From Prosopocoilus inquinatus (lineage: Eukaryota; Arthropoda; Insecta; Coleoptera; Lucanidae), in NCBI GenBank assembly GCA_036172665.1, contig CM069871.1, forward strand, positions 2,356,001 to 2,420,000: a stretch of 64,000 bases of DNA. The letters run 5' to 3'. Shown here piece after piece: positions 48,141 to 58,299 of this stretch. The number at the start of each line of letters is the position of its first letter. The stretch's first letter is position 1. Position numbers and translations under genes: made by a program. The notes under the pieces were generated by a model. The model saw only the letters and a program-made list of their open reading frames with translations. It was not told the origin of the DNA and ran no database searches.

Positions 48141-50085
48141 AACCTTGAGGGCTTCAAGTAACCAAAATAATTCGAACTCGATGATTCGATGCAAGCAAAA
48201 GAGAGAAGAGTCACAGACATACCGGTCCTGTACGCCAGAGGACGAGGCTAACATAAGCCCTGACGAGCTTTCGATCCTCCAAGGCCGCGCGTAAAAACCG
48301 ACGAAACGTCGTAATCTGAGGAGAAATTGCAATGCTATCTAAAAATAGAAACTCCAGACGATATTGTTTATTACATTAAATTAAAGATACGCTAGCGCAA
48401 GAAGAATTTTACGATGTTCTAAGACCAGAATTTTTGAAAACGAATGCAAAATAATTGTCTGAGTTGCAAACCATAAAGTAAGAACATTTTACGATTTACG
48501 AATCGGAGTTGATCTGCGACGACGAAGATGATAATAAAAATAAAAATAAAAACATAATTATTGCAGTAAAATGCGACGAAATAGGCGCGGCAAGAAGCGT
48601 TTGAAACACATAATATTACGCAATGAATTTTTAAACCCAAAAAAAAATCTTATTAATGTTGCGCAACGAGGATAAACGCGATTTGAAACTCGATATACAG
48701 GATGTTTCCCGCGAGGCGGTTTTCCCAACCGCAACATATTAATTATTGTTAATTTAAACTCATAACACGGGCAAAAAAATTTCAAATCTTTGAAAAAATG
48801 ACTTTGGGCTGCCACAAGTTCTTTCTGAGATAAAACACCAAACTCTAACCAAATTTGACAGAAAAAAAATAGAGCGTGTTTCCTGGCAACGCTAATATTA
48901 AAAAAAAATGAACGGAGGTTGTGGAAATTCTTCCAGCCTGTGAAACTGTGCACGCAAATATAACCCTGTCTTAACCTATAATGGGTATGTTGAGAGGTAA
49001 AAATTTAACAAATACCTGCAGGATGTTTGGGTGAATGAGACAAAAGCAGAGGGCCTTTCCTAAATAGCTGCCCTTACCCAGACTGTGGGCGTGGCTGGGG
49101 GTTCTAAGCGAGAGGGGGGCTTTTTTCATAATTCAAGCGCACCGCCGATTTATTTTTAAAACCATTTTCAAAAAAGAAAGGAGAGGAAACTAAGCATTTT
49201 AACAGTCGCTTGTATCAAGATCCCTACGATAATTAGGGACGAAAACACTTTACCCTCCTTCTAACTTCATCTGTTCCATAAAAACCTCGAAAACAATTGT
49301 ATTGCAACGGAAGAAATAATTATTATGTAAGATCGGCTACTGTCTTCTCCATACATTGTAAGCAAACTTTGGCCTACATTCGCAGATCGCATCGGTCACA
49401 TCGGTTACATAATAACAGCCCCCAGTAAAGTAAAATGAGGCTGCTTTTTTTTCATGACCAACTTTTGTGCTGATTTAATCATTAATAGACTTATTTAGCG
49501 TTCATGTTTCGGTCGGAATAAGAAGAATGTCATCTTCCGAAACGCACCGATTAATTAGAGCGTATAAACGCAAGATTATTTGATCGTCAGCAGTCGTAAA
49601 CAATTTTGACCTACGGAGGCGGCGGCGGCATCAGTTCCCCAAGCCATTAGCGCACGTAATTGCGGTTATTAAACTTGAGGAACGGCAGACAATTAAGAAA
49701 ATATCCCTCGGTGAACGAACGCTCTCTCTCTCCTTCGCCACTTTATTTACGAGCGACGGCGACGGCGACGACGACGTCCTCTTCACAATGCAGCTTTTAG
49801 TCTTCGAGATAAATTGCAAGAGAAAATAAGAAACGACAACAAACATCAACTCGAATTTAAAATTCGCAATTCGCGAAAAGGAAAGAAAAACGTAACGAAG
49901 GAGTGACCTGCGTTACGGTTTTCTTTTTTTTCTTTTCTTGGTGGAGGAGCCGGGTTTGATTTATCTGCAATGCAATGCAGATTAATTAGGACTTAATAAT
50001 TAATTACTCGGAGCCATTGTTAACAATGTAATCTCTTAGTACGCAAATAAAACGGGGCTTTATTAAATGCAGTCAGTCTGCAAGA
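48141..50085. other. Single-copy region, no gene recognised
   Basis: Contains ACAGGATGTTTCCC at about 48697 and GCAGGATGTTTGGG at about 49018, resembling each other and possibly marking transposon debris. A minus-strand 131-codon frame (48558-48953) is not recognised. CpG-rich sequence with GGCGACGGCGACG runs lies at 49610-49790. Confidence 0.45.
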
Positions 50086-50110
50086 GCAGAAGAAGAAGAA
50101 GAAGAAGAAA
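50086..50110 (+). repeat. (GAA)n microsatellite
   Basis: A run of AGAAGAAGAAGAAGAAG directly upstream of the candidate TATA box at 50119. Confidence 0.8.
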
Positions 50111-50118
50111 ACGCAGAA

Positions 50119-50154
50119 TATAAAAAGAAGCCTAACGCGACTGAATTCAGTTGT
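50119..50154 (+). promoter_or_regulatory. Candidate RNA polymerase II core promoter
   Basis: TATAAAAAG at 50119-50127 is followed by TTCAGTTGTC. The A of the TCAGT initiator word is at 50149, which puts the first T of the TATA box about 30 bases upstream, the spacing expected in arthropod TATA/Inr promoters. It sits upstream of an ATG in good context at 50205. All elements are seen directly; promoter activity is inferred. Confidence 0.4.
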
Positions 50155-50204
50155 CATTCCGTCATAAAAAGCAAATTAGTTCGTGGAAGAAGTGAACAAA
50201 TAAA

Positions 50205-50423
50205 ATGGCGCGCTTTAAAATCTCTCGCTCCCCGTGCGAGAAGTCCCGGGCGTCGCGACGCGTCTCGAGTGTAACGGCGCAAACTTTCCGCTTTCTTGGT
50301 TGCCGTGCTGTTGCTCTTTATTTTGTTGTTTGTCTTTCGCTCATCGTCGGAAGAGGGGGGGGGGGGCGCTGCCGTCGAGGAGATCCGCGCCCTGTAAACA
50401 GTTGCACTTTAATTAAACATTTA
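50205..50423 (+). CDS. Candidate first coding exon, unknown protein
   Basis: An ATG at 50205 in the context AAATAAAATGG lies 56 bases downstream of the candidate initiator at 50149. The frame runs 74 codons to 50429 and is crossed just before its stop by a plausible 5' splice site (ATC|GTGAGC at 50423/50424), so translation could continue into a downstream exon. The peptide begins MARFKISRSPCEKSRASRR, basic and Ser/Arg-rich, followed near residues 36-48 by AVALYFVVCLSLIV, a hydrophobic stretch long enough for a membrane anchor or internal signal sequence, then a Gly/Arg-rich tail. No family is recognised and no second exon was confidently located. It may be a chance frame in CpG-rich DNA. Confidence 0.27.
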
Positions 50424-50429
50424 TCGTGA

Positions 50430-51390
50430 GCTAACCGTCTGTTGTTCGATGTCGCCCGATGAACTGTCTCGTTTTGTTTTGTTGGCACACCTGGAATTTG
50501 GATTTTATTTTCAAAATTTTAAATTTAATTTGTCATTGTCACCAGAAAAGTATTATGAAAGAATATACATGTGTGAGTCATCAGACATAGCAAGAGAGAG
50601 AGAGAAGGCGGAGGAAAAAAAATTGACAGTCTTTAGGATACAACGAATCTACTCTAGTTCGCGTACGGGAAACTTCTGGGAACGTAATTTTGGTTCTAAC
50701 CTCAAATTAGGTTACATACTGTTACAGTTTAATTCCCTGGTTATTTTTTGTTGCGTCTTGGCTTTTATTGGGTCTTAGAAGTCACGTGATTTAATACCGC
50801 ATTCTGTTTAGCCGACATCTTGTTCATCAGAGCGTTTGTCTCCGGCGGACGACTTTAACCTTCTTACTTTGCGTTTCGCCATCTCAATATACAATTGTTC
50901 TCGTAAATTGTCGGCGTTTAGACCAAAATTCAAATTAACTACTTTGCTGGAATTATTTGTGCCTTGTGAATCATTTGACCTCTTATTGGCAAGTTTTACC
51001 GATCGGATTGTCCGTTTCTGCGACAAATAGAGAAAAAAAGGTGATCGGAGGTGCCGTGCTTATATTCGATTTCTTTGTTCCAACAGAGGAATCCGCTTCT
51101 ACGCTTACTGTTTATTTTCGCCTTCCGTTTCTCGATATTCCCTTCGATATTATTGAGCCGTTTATTGTCCACATGATTTAGCGTCGAATACGTTTGCGAA
51201 AATTCAAGGGAAATCGCTGCAACACCGCGTCCTTCTGGAACGTCACCGACACGAGCGACGCGTCGGCATTCATACTAATTTCTTCGATTAACTAATTGAT
51301 TGAGATACTGATAGTTCTTAAAATTAATAAAGCAAGAAAGTAGTAGTCTTAACAAATATGTGCATTTGTGAAAAGTGTGTTTTTGTAAGC
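50430..51390. other. Sequence between the candidate exon and FB2
   Basis: A (GA)-rich patch is at about 50594-50610. An open frame at 50957-51181 contains a pyrimidine-rich CTTTGTTCCAACAG acceptor-like word at about 51083, but the protein is unrecognised and no matching phase with the upstream exon was established. No gene call is made. Confidence 0.4.
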
Positions 51391-51539
51391 TGGCGTCGCA
51401 AGTTTAAATGAAGGCTTTATCTCAGACCGTTTTTATTTCTTTTATCTCCATATTTATTTGTTCACAACCGAACGATTCACATACTGGAAATGTAATTTGG
51501 AGCAATCTTGTTTTCACTGTAAATAAATAAATTAAATCA

Positions 51540-53430
51540 GATATATTTCACCCCCTCGGGAAATATTTCAGGAGCACCACAATCCAGACGTTTACTATAC
51601 TAATAAATAACATTCCTTTCGGGTTCGTCCGCGGTTGGATTAGATCACCTCCCTCTCGATCCCCTTTTAAATTCTTCACGCGGGTTAATTTGGAATAAAC
51701 CAGTCGGAGCCGGCCCAAACCCGTGAGATATATTTCACCTCCTGGGAAAATATTTCTCGAGCAAGACAATCCAGGCGTTGACTATACTAATAAATAACAT
51801 TAAATAACAAGTTCTAAGTAGTTTTCATAGGTTTTTGACTAATCCGATCACATCATATTTGTATGTATAATGGATGCAATAAATTATTATTATTATTACA
51901 TTAGGGTTCGTCCACGGTTGGATTAGATAACCTCCCTTTCGAACCCCGTTTAAATTCTTCACGTGAATACGCGGATTAATTTGGAATAAACCAGTCGGAG
52001 CCGGCCCACGGCCGTCAGTATATTTCACCCCCTGGGAAAAAAATTTCTCGAGTACCACAATCCAGGCGTTTACTATACTAATAAATAACATTAAATAACA
52101 AGTTATAAGTAGTTTTCATAGGTTTTTAACTAATCCGATCACATCATATTTGTATGTATAATGGATGCAATAAATTATTATTATTATCATTACTTTAGGG
52201 TTCGTCCACGGTTGGATTAGATCACCTCCCTTTCGAGCCCCTATTGAATTCTTCACGTGAATACTCGGATTAATTTGGAATAAACCAGTTTGAGCCGGCC
52301 CACGGCCGTCAGTATATTTCACCCCCTGGGAAAAAATTTTCTCGAGCACCACAATCCAGGCGTTTACTATACTAATAAATAACATTAAATAACAAGTTAT
52401 AAGTAGTTTTCATAGGTTTTTAACTAATCCGATCACGTCATATTTGTATGTATAATGGATGCAATAAATTATTATTATTATCATTACTTTAGGGTTCGTC
52501 TACAGTTGGATTAGATCACCTCCCTTTCGAGCCCCTTTTAAATTCTTCACGTGAATACGCGGATTAATTTGGAATAAACCAGTTGGAGCCGGCCCACGGC
52601 CGTCAGTATATTTCACCCCATGGGAAAATATTTTCTCGAGCACCACAATCCAGGCGTTTACTATACTAATAAATAACATTAAATAACAAGTTATAAGTAG
52701 TTTTCATAGGTTTTTAACTAATCCGATCACATCATATTTGTATGTATAATGGATGCAATAAATTATTATTATCATTACTTTAGGGTTCGTCCACGGTTGG
52801 ATTAGATCACCTTCCTTTCGAACCCCTTTTAAATTCTTCACGTGAATACGCGGGTTAATTTGGAATAAACCAGTCGGAGCCGGCCCACGGCCGTCAGTAT
52901 ATTTCACCCCCTGGGGAAAAAATTTTCTCGAGCACCACAATCCAGGCGTTTACTATACTAATAAAAAAAGTACTTTAGGGTTCGTCCACAGTTGGATTAG
53001 ATCACCTCCGTTTCGAGCCTCATTCAAATTCTTCACGTGAATACGCGAGTTAATTTGGAGTAAACCAGTCGGAGCCGGCCCAAGACCGTGAGACACATTT
53101 CACCTCCTGGGAAAATATTTCTCGAGCACAACAATCCAGACGTTTACTATACTGATAAATAACGTTACTTTAGGGTTCGTCCACGGTTGGATTAGATCAC
53201 CTCCCTTTCGAACACCTTTTAAATTCTTCACGTGAATACGCGGATTAATTTGGAATAAACCAGTCGGAGCCGGCCCACGGCCGTCAGTATATTTCACCCC
53301 CTGGGAAAATATTTTCTCCAGCACCGCAATCCAGGCGTTTATTATACTAATAAAAAAATACTTTAGGGTTCGTTCACGGTTGGATTTGGTCACCTCCCTA
53401 TGGTGTCCCTTTTAAATTCTTCACGATGTA
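51540..53430 (-). repeat. FB2 left array, about 7 units
   Basis: AATCCAGGCGTTTACTATAC or close variants occur at about 51591, 51769, 52059, 52354, 52648, 52940, 53134 and 53329. Spacings are about 177, 290, 295, 294, 292, 194 and 195 bp. The long units contain an extra block of about 100 bases (from AAATAACAAGTTATAAGTAG to GCAATAAATTATTATT) that the short units lack. Minus-strand frames of up to 97 codons recur in many units because the GTGAAATATACTGACGGCCG region stays open, but none extends through the array. Confidence 0.92.
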
Positions 53431-53439
53431 TTTCTTGTT

Positions 53440-54546
53440 TTTGTTTTTCATCGCTTGTCGGCGTTCTTGAAGTTTTACTTTCGCGGAATAATCGGTGTCG
53501 GCGGTGGGATTTACGAGCTTGGCGGCGGCGGCGGTGGAATCCACGTGTTCGCTCCAACAATAAATGACATTATTTTAGTGTTTAGTGTTCATAAATGGAT
53601 TTCTGTCGTTTATAGAAGGTCATGAAGTTTTATTTTCATGCAATATTCATTACCCCCGCGTTACAATATGTACGGCGATCCTTCAAACCAAAGAAGAGCC
53701 GTGAACGAGTTAGAAACAATCCATCCACCGAATAAATCTTATTTTTAAAGCGAGCACATAAAACTTGGAATAATATTTCAAATCCGGCTTTAAAACGGCA
53801 GCGTCGCGTCGATTTGATTCGACGACAATGTAAAATGGTAATAAAGCTTGGTGTACGCTTTCAGCCCTCATCCCCCCATCCCCATCCCCATCCCCATCCC
53901 CATCCTCATCCTCATCTAACCATTAAATCGTGTGTGTGTGTATATCACGCGAGCGGTTCGGAAGACGCGCTGCTCTCTTGTTTCCTGTTTCTCTTGGATG
54001 TTTTACAGCATAATTCCTTCGGGGGCACAGGATGTTTTAAATCATATCGAGCATTCGGAATACGCATTCAGGCGGCGGCGCATAGTTTGCATATGAAACG
54101 GCGGGCGGCCGGAGGAGCCGGCCATTAATATTGATTAAGTTACGTTTTGTCTTGCCGGAGGTTCGTTCTTTCGTTCGTTCGCTCGCCGGCAATACGTGTA
54201 ATCATTCTGGAGTGCGGAATTTGAATATGAATGCGACTTTAATTTTAATATTGCATGTTGCGGAGATCTCTCGGTCGGCGGCGGCGGCGGCGTCGTCGCC
54301 GTCGTCGTCGGTCGGTGGCGGGCGGGAGCATTTGCTGATTTCACGCTATTTTAACCCCTGTGTAATTATGTTAAACCGGATGCAAATTGCCCTTCCTGTT
54401 CTCTCTTGCTCTGCGTATTTGCATTGCATGCTTCACTACCATCGAGAAGTTGTGTGCGCAATAAATTTTAAATTGAGCCCGCTCGCTGTTCACGGCCACT
54501 TTATCTGACCAATGAATTTACTTGCTTTATTCTCCGCACACAATAA

Positions 54547-54550
<4 letters not shown>
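53440..54550. other. CpG-rich part of the FB2 centre
   Basis: GC-rich sequence with (GGC)n at about 53522-53538 and 54276-54293 and a (CCCCAT)n microsatellite at 53873-53917. Overlapping frames of 104 and 125 codons at 53814-54128 and 54131-54508 run through simple-sequence stretches and match nothing known. It resembles the other single-copy CpG islands of the window more than it resembles transposon DNA. Confidence 0.5.

Positions 54551-54582
<32 letters not shown>
54551..54582 (+). repeat. (GA)n microsatellite
   Basis: About 16 GA units abut the left end of the nested hairpin element, at the place where its terminal sequence would be expected by symmetry with the right end. Confidence 0.9.
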
Positions 54583-54586
<4 letters not shown>

Positions 54587-54590
54587 CATC

Positions 54591-55134
54591 AGGCTTTGTC
54601 TAAGATCGGTGGACTAAATAAAATTACTTGTTTTGTATGCATACTGCATTCATAAAATCAATTCTTATGTTTAATTTTTGTTTAATGACACGGATTCCCT
54701 TATGGAATTCCCTCTATTACAGCGTTAGTCAGCGTACATTCCTTGACCGAAGAGACTTGATCTGCAACATCGCGTCGCATCGCGTCAGTCGGTCATTGTG
54801 AAATGTAACTAAACGATTTTTGCCTAAAATACACGTGTTGGCTTTTGTGTAAATCCTTTTGGAATGAATCGTTTAGTTGTATTTCACAATGACCGACTGA
54901 CGCGATGCGAAGCGACGTTGCAGATCAAGTCTCTTCGGTCGAGGAATGTACGCTGACTAACGCTGTAATAGAGGGAATTCCATAGGGGAATCCGTGTCAT
55001 TAAACAAAAATTAAACAAAAAAATCGAATCTCTTTGTATAAAATTGATTTTATGAATGCCGGTATGCACACAAAACAAGTAATCTTATTTAGTCCATTGG
55101 TCTGAGACGAAGTCCTCATTTAAACTAGCGACGC
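54591..55134. mobile_element. Nested hairpin element with FB2-type tip
   Basis: Two arms of about 230 bp (54591-54820 and about 54868-55116) are inverted copies: for example TTCCTTGACCGAAGAGACTT pairs with AAGTCTCTTCGGTCGAGGAA. The loop is about 45 bp. The right arm continues outward into TCATTTAAACTAGCGACGCC, matching the FB2 tip in reverse (GGCGTCGCAAGTTTAAATGA). The left tip is missing and a (GA)n run stands in its place. No coding capacity: the 64-codon frame at 54884-55078 lies wholly in the right arm. Confidence 0.82.
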
Positions 55135-55199
55135 CGCACACTGGAACGGACCAATGTAAAAGGGTGGACGCTCGCGACAAAAATATGAAATTTTTAAAT

Positions 55200-56640
55200 T
55201 AGTATACTGAATTACGTTTTCATAATCTTGATTATACTCTGCACGTTACAGTCCCGGTCCGACATCATAGCTCAACTATCAAGAAGTAAAAATCAAAGTT
55301 AACAAATGAAACTCAAAATAAAGAAAAACTCATACTAAATAGCCCCAATTCAAACACTCATTCAAATCAAAACCAATTATGTTAAGTCCTAGGCTTAAGG
55401 CCATCTTAAGCAAGGCCCATTCAACTGAAATCGATCCAATTTGAATCAACCCAGCCAAATAATTAAAATTTTGGGTCGATTTGAGTTAAATTGGCACCGA
55501 GTTGAGTTAAATAAGCATAGGACGCTTAAGTTCAACTTAAGCAGGGCCAATTCAACTTGACTCAACCCAAACAAATAATTAAAAGCTTAAAATAATCAAA
55601 ATGACCAAACACCGACACAAAAAAAAATTCAAACTCAAACTCAAAAAATCTTAAAAACTTATTTGGAATTAAGTCCGATCGAAGCGAGGCCAAGCCAACC
55701 AAACTCCAAGTCTAACTGAACTTAACCTAACTCGACTCAACTCAGGAACATAACATTGAAAAGCTAAAACTTGAAAAAGCTAAGAATTAAGCTTCAAATG
55801 AAAACAAATAGAGATTGAAAAAAGTTAAACCGCGACTCAGACACTCAAAAAAAAAAAAAAAAAACGAAAGTCAACTGGAATTAAGTTAAACTGAAGCAGA
55901 ATTAATTCAGCTCAAATCGATCTAATTTAACTCTCAGGAAAACAATTAAAATTTTCAAAAATTGAAACAAAGAAAATTTTAAAGTCAAACTTAAAAACTT
56001 TAAAGTCTCAATACTCAACAACCAAAATTCAATTGGAATTACGTCCGAACAGTGAAGGTCAATCCAACCCGACTCAAGTTAATTCAACTCAACCTAACTC
56101 GACTCAACCCAACAACAGAAATCAAATCTTAACAAATCTTAGAAAAACGAAACTCGAAATAAAAAAATTCCAAGCTCAAGAAAGTTAGGCTCCAACTCAA
56201 CTTAAGCAGGGCCAATTCAACCTTTACTTAACTGAATTCCGAAAAAAAAAAAATTAAAATAATTAAAAAGTAAACTGAAAATTTAAAATTCAGTCCATTC
56301 CAACTCAAAGCTAATCCAACTCAACTTTGTCTAAATGTCCCACCAGTCCAAGTAAAAAGTTGAAAAGATTACTACCTAAAACAAAAACTAATCGGAATTA
56401 AATTCGACCGATTCAACGCAACTGAATTCTGGAAACAATTGGAAGGAAATTCAATAACGGCATCCAATCTAAGTAAGCCTACCTCTGCTTAACACTAAAA
56501 AAACTTGTAAGTGTAACTTTAATAATTAAGATTCAACATTAAAGATTAGAAAAGGTAATTATATTATTAACTCAATTAAAATTAAGGCCAACCCGATTCA
56601 AGGTCAACCCAAAACTTAAACGAATTTCAAATGAAATCGT
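55200..56640 (-). repeat. Degenerate AGGTCA-type repeats, reverse orientation
   Basis: Irregular recurrence of AGCAGGGCCAATTCAACTT, CTCAACCTAACTCGACTCAA and AAAACTTGAAAA-like blocks at roughly 100-150-bp intervals. TCAAGGTCA is exact at 56598, with near matches such as GAAGGTCAATCC near 56055 and AAGGCCAACCC near 56586. On the minus strand it matches the style of 23.2-24.0 kb. An A run sits at about 55848. Confidence 0.55.
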
Positions 56641-58290
56641 TAGATTTTTGACGTATCCGAGTTTATCGGAAGTTGTCAGAAATTGTAACGGAAAGTCGCC
56701 AAAACCAAAGACAAAAATCACTAAATTGGCAACAGTGCTTGAATCGATGAACGAAAATTAAATGTTGCTAATAAAATAGTAACTGAAAGAAGCTCATCGA
56801 TGAAAAAAAAAAAAATTTTTTTAACGTATCAAAAGATGCATGTTTTCAATTCAATTTTCGGTCTCTGGACTGTCCCTCAAAGTAAACCGTATTCGACGTA
56901 GAAAATTAAAGCATTTTCAACGTATGGTTTCAAATATACAGTGCGTCCCCGGATTCTTAAGAAGTACTGTCAGTATCTCGGTTTGTTTACAAACATACAC
57001 AAAAATCTGCTTGCTTAACTAGGTCTCGTTATAGTTTTGAATTAACACTTGAGTGTGCGGAATGATTGCAACGCCCGCGTCCCAGTTTCATAACCCGCGC
57101 GCCGTTCCTCGCCGAGTTCTGCCATTTCGTAAACGAAATGTGATTACGCACTGATTACGCACAAAGTTTAAGCCTGCCGATTATTTCCTCCGTAAAATAA
57201 TAAATAAGAAATGTTATTCCTTAAGTAAACAAAAAATTAATTTAACAGATCATTACAGCAAATAATATTTCTGCGCTGAATGCCCGCCATACGAATATAA
57301 TAATATAAAATCGTTGACTTGTATGCAAAATTCTTGCACATCCCGAGGCTTATGTTTTTTTTTTCTTTCCTTTATTCCGAAGCATGACAAAGCACAAAAG
57401 CCTGCCGCTCGTAAAGTTGGATGGAATGGAAAATTGAGCGAACGAAGCTGGAAAAATTTTGCAAACATGAAATGTGAATGAAATCCTTTCGTTGACGCCC
57501 TTGCAGCTCGTTGCCTGAAGCCGGTTATTCACTTGCCGTACGCTCAGAACCCCCCCCCCCTCACCAAGATTTACTTCAATAAACCAAATATGTATATATA
57601 GTTTATTTTTTAATTCAATAAGAATCCTATCTTTAGTAATTAATTTGGAATTTCTCTCTTTCCAAGCTTTGTCTTCTCCGCCCTTTATTTTTTCAAAAGG
57701 GGATTAATTTCGATCGCGGGCTTCGAGATTCCGGCAGCGTTAAACAACAAAAAAAAAAAAGAGACGAAAAAAAAGCGTCCGCGTTCGAAAAAAACAAAAA
57801 GAAAAAAACTCACCCGGTCTATTTAGGGGCGTAATACCAAAACTCGCTGCATATAAATTAAAGATTAAAACTCACGAATTTCCAATACTTTTCGCGTTAC
57901 GTATCGCTTCCGAATGATGGCGAACGAGTGTTCCACACAAAGTCCGACGTTTTATTTCGAAGGAAATCAAAAAAGGGCGAGTGGGCGGCCGCCGCTCTTT
58001 TATTTCATTTTCTCCTTCTCTCCCTTTGAGTTTTTTTTTCTCTTCCTTTTTTTCCGCGGAACGTATCACGTAAACGTTTTTCATTTCGCAAATTGGGTGG
58101 AAGGAAGTGCCGCAGTAAGCCAAATATGTCACGCAATTCGCGAGCGCTTGTCGACGAGCATAAAGTCTGCTTTGTTGCTTGTTCTATTTTGTACAGTTTC
58201 GTTTTTAAGTGTCGGTTTTAATTTTCGGGGCGATGGTAATTGCTGTGACTATTAGGGAAGAGCGACGAAAATTTTTGCCATTTACGAAAA
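56641..58290. other. Single-copy part of the FB2 centre
   Basis: Contains CpG-rich patches at 57065-57130 and 57700-58250. A 113-codon plus frame (57914-58255) overlaps an 86-codon minus frame; the former is rich in Phe, Leu and Ser from T-rich DNA and is not recognised. Nothing like a transposase was seen. Confidence 0.5.
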
Positions 58291-58299
58291 CAATAAATG

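Noticed and set aside
48558..48953. 131-codon minus-strand frame, one of the longest in the window.
   Set aside because: No recognisable domain, no promoter or splice signals identified around it, and composition rich in Phe, Arg and Lys typical of chance AT-rich frames.
50957..51181. Possible second exon after the acceptor-like CTTTGTTCCAACAG.
   Set aside because: No phase match with the candidate exon at 50205-50423 could be demonstrated and the protein is unrecognised.
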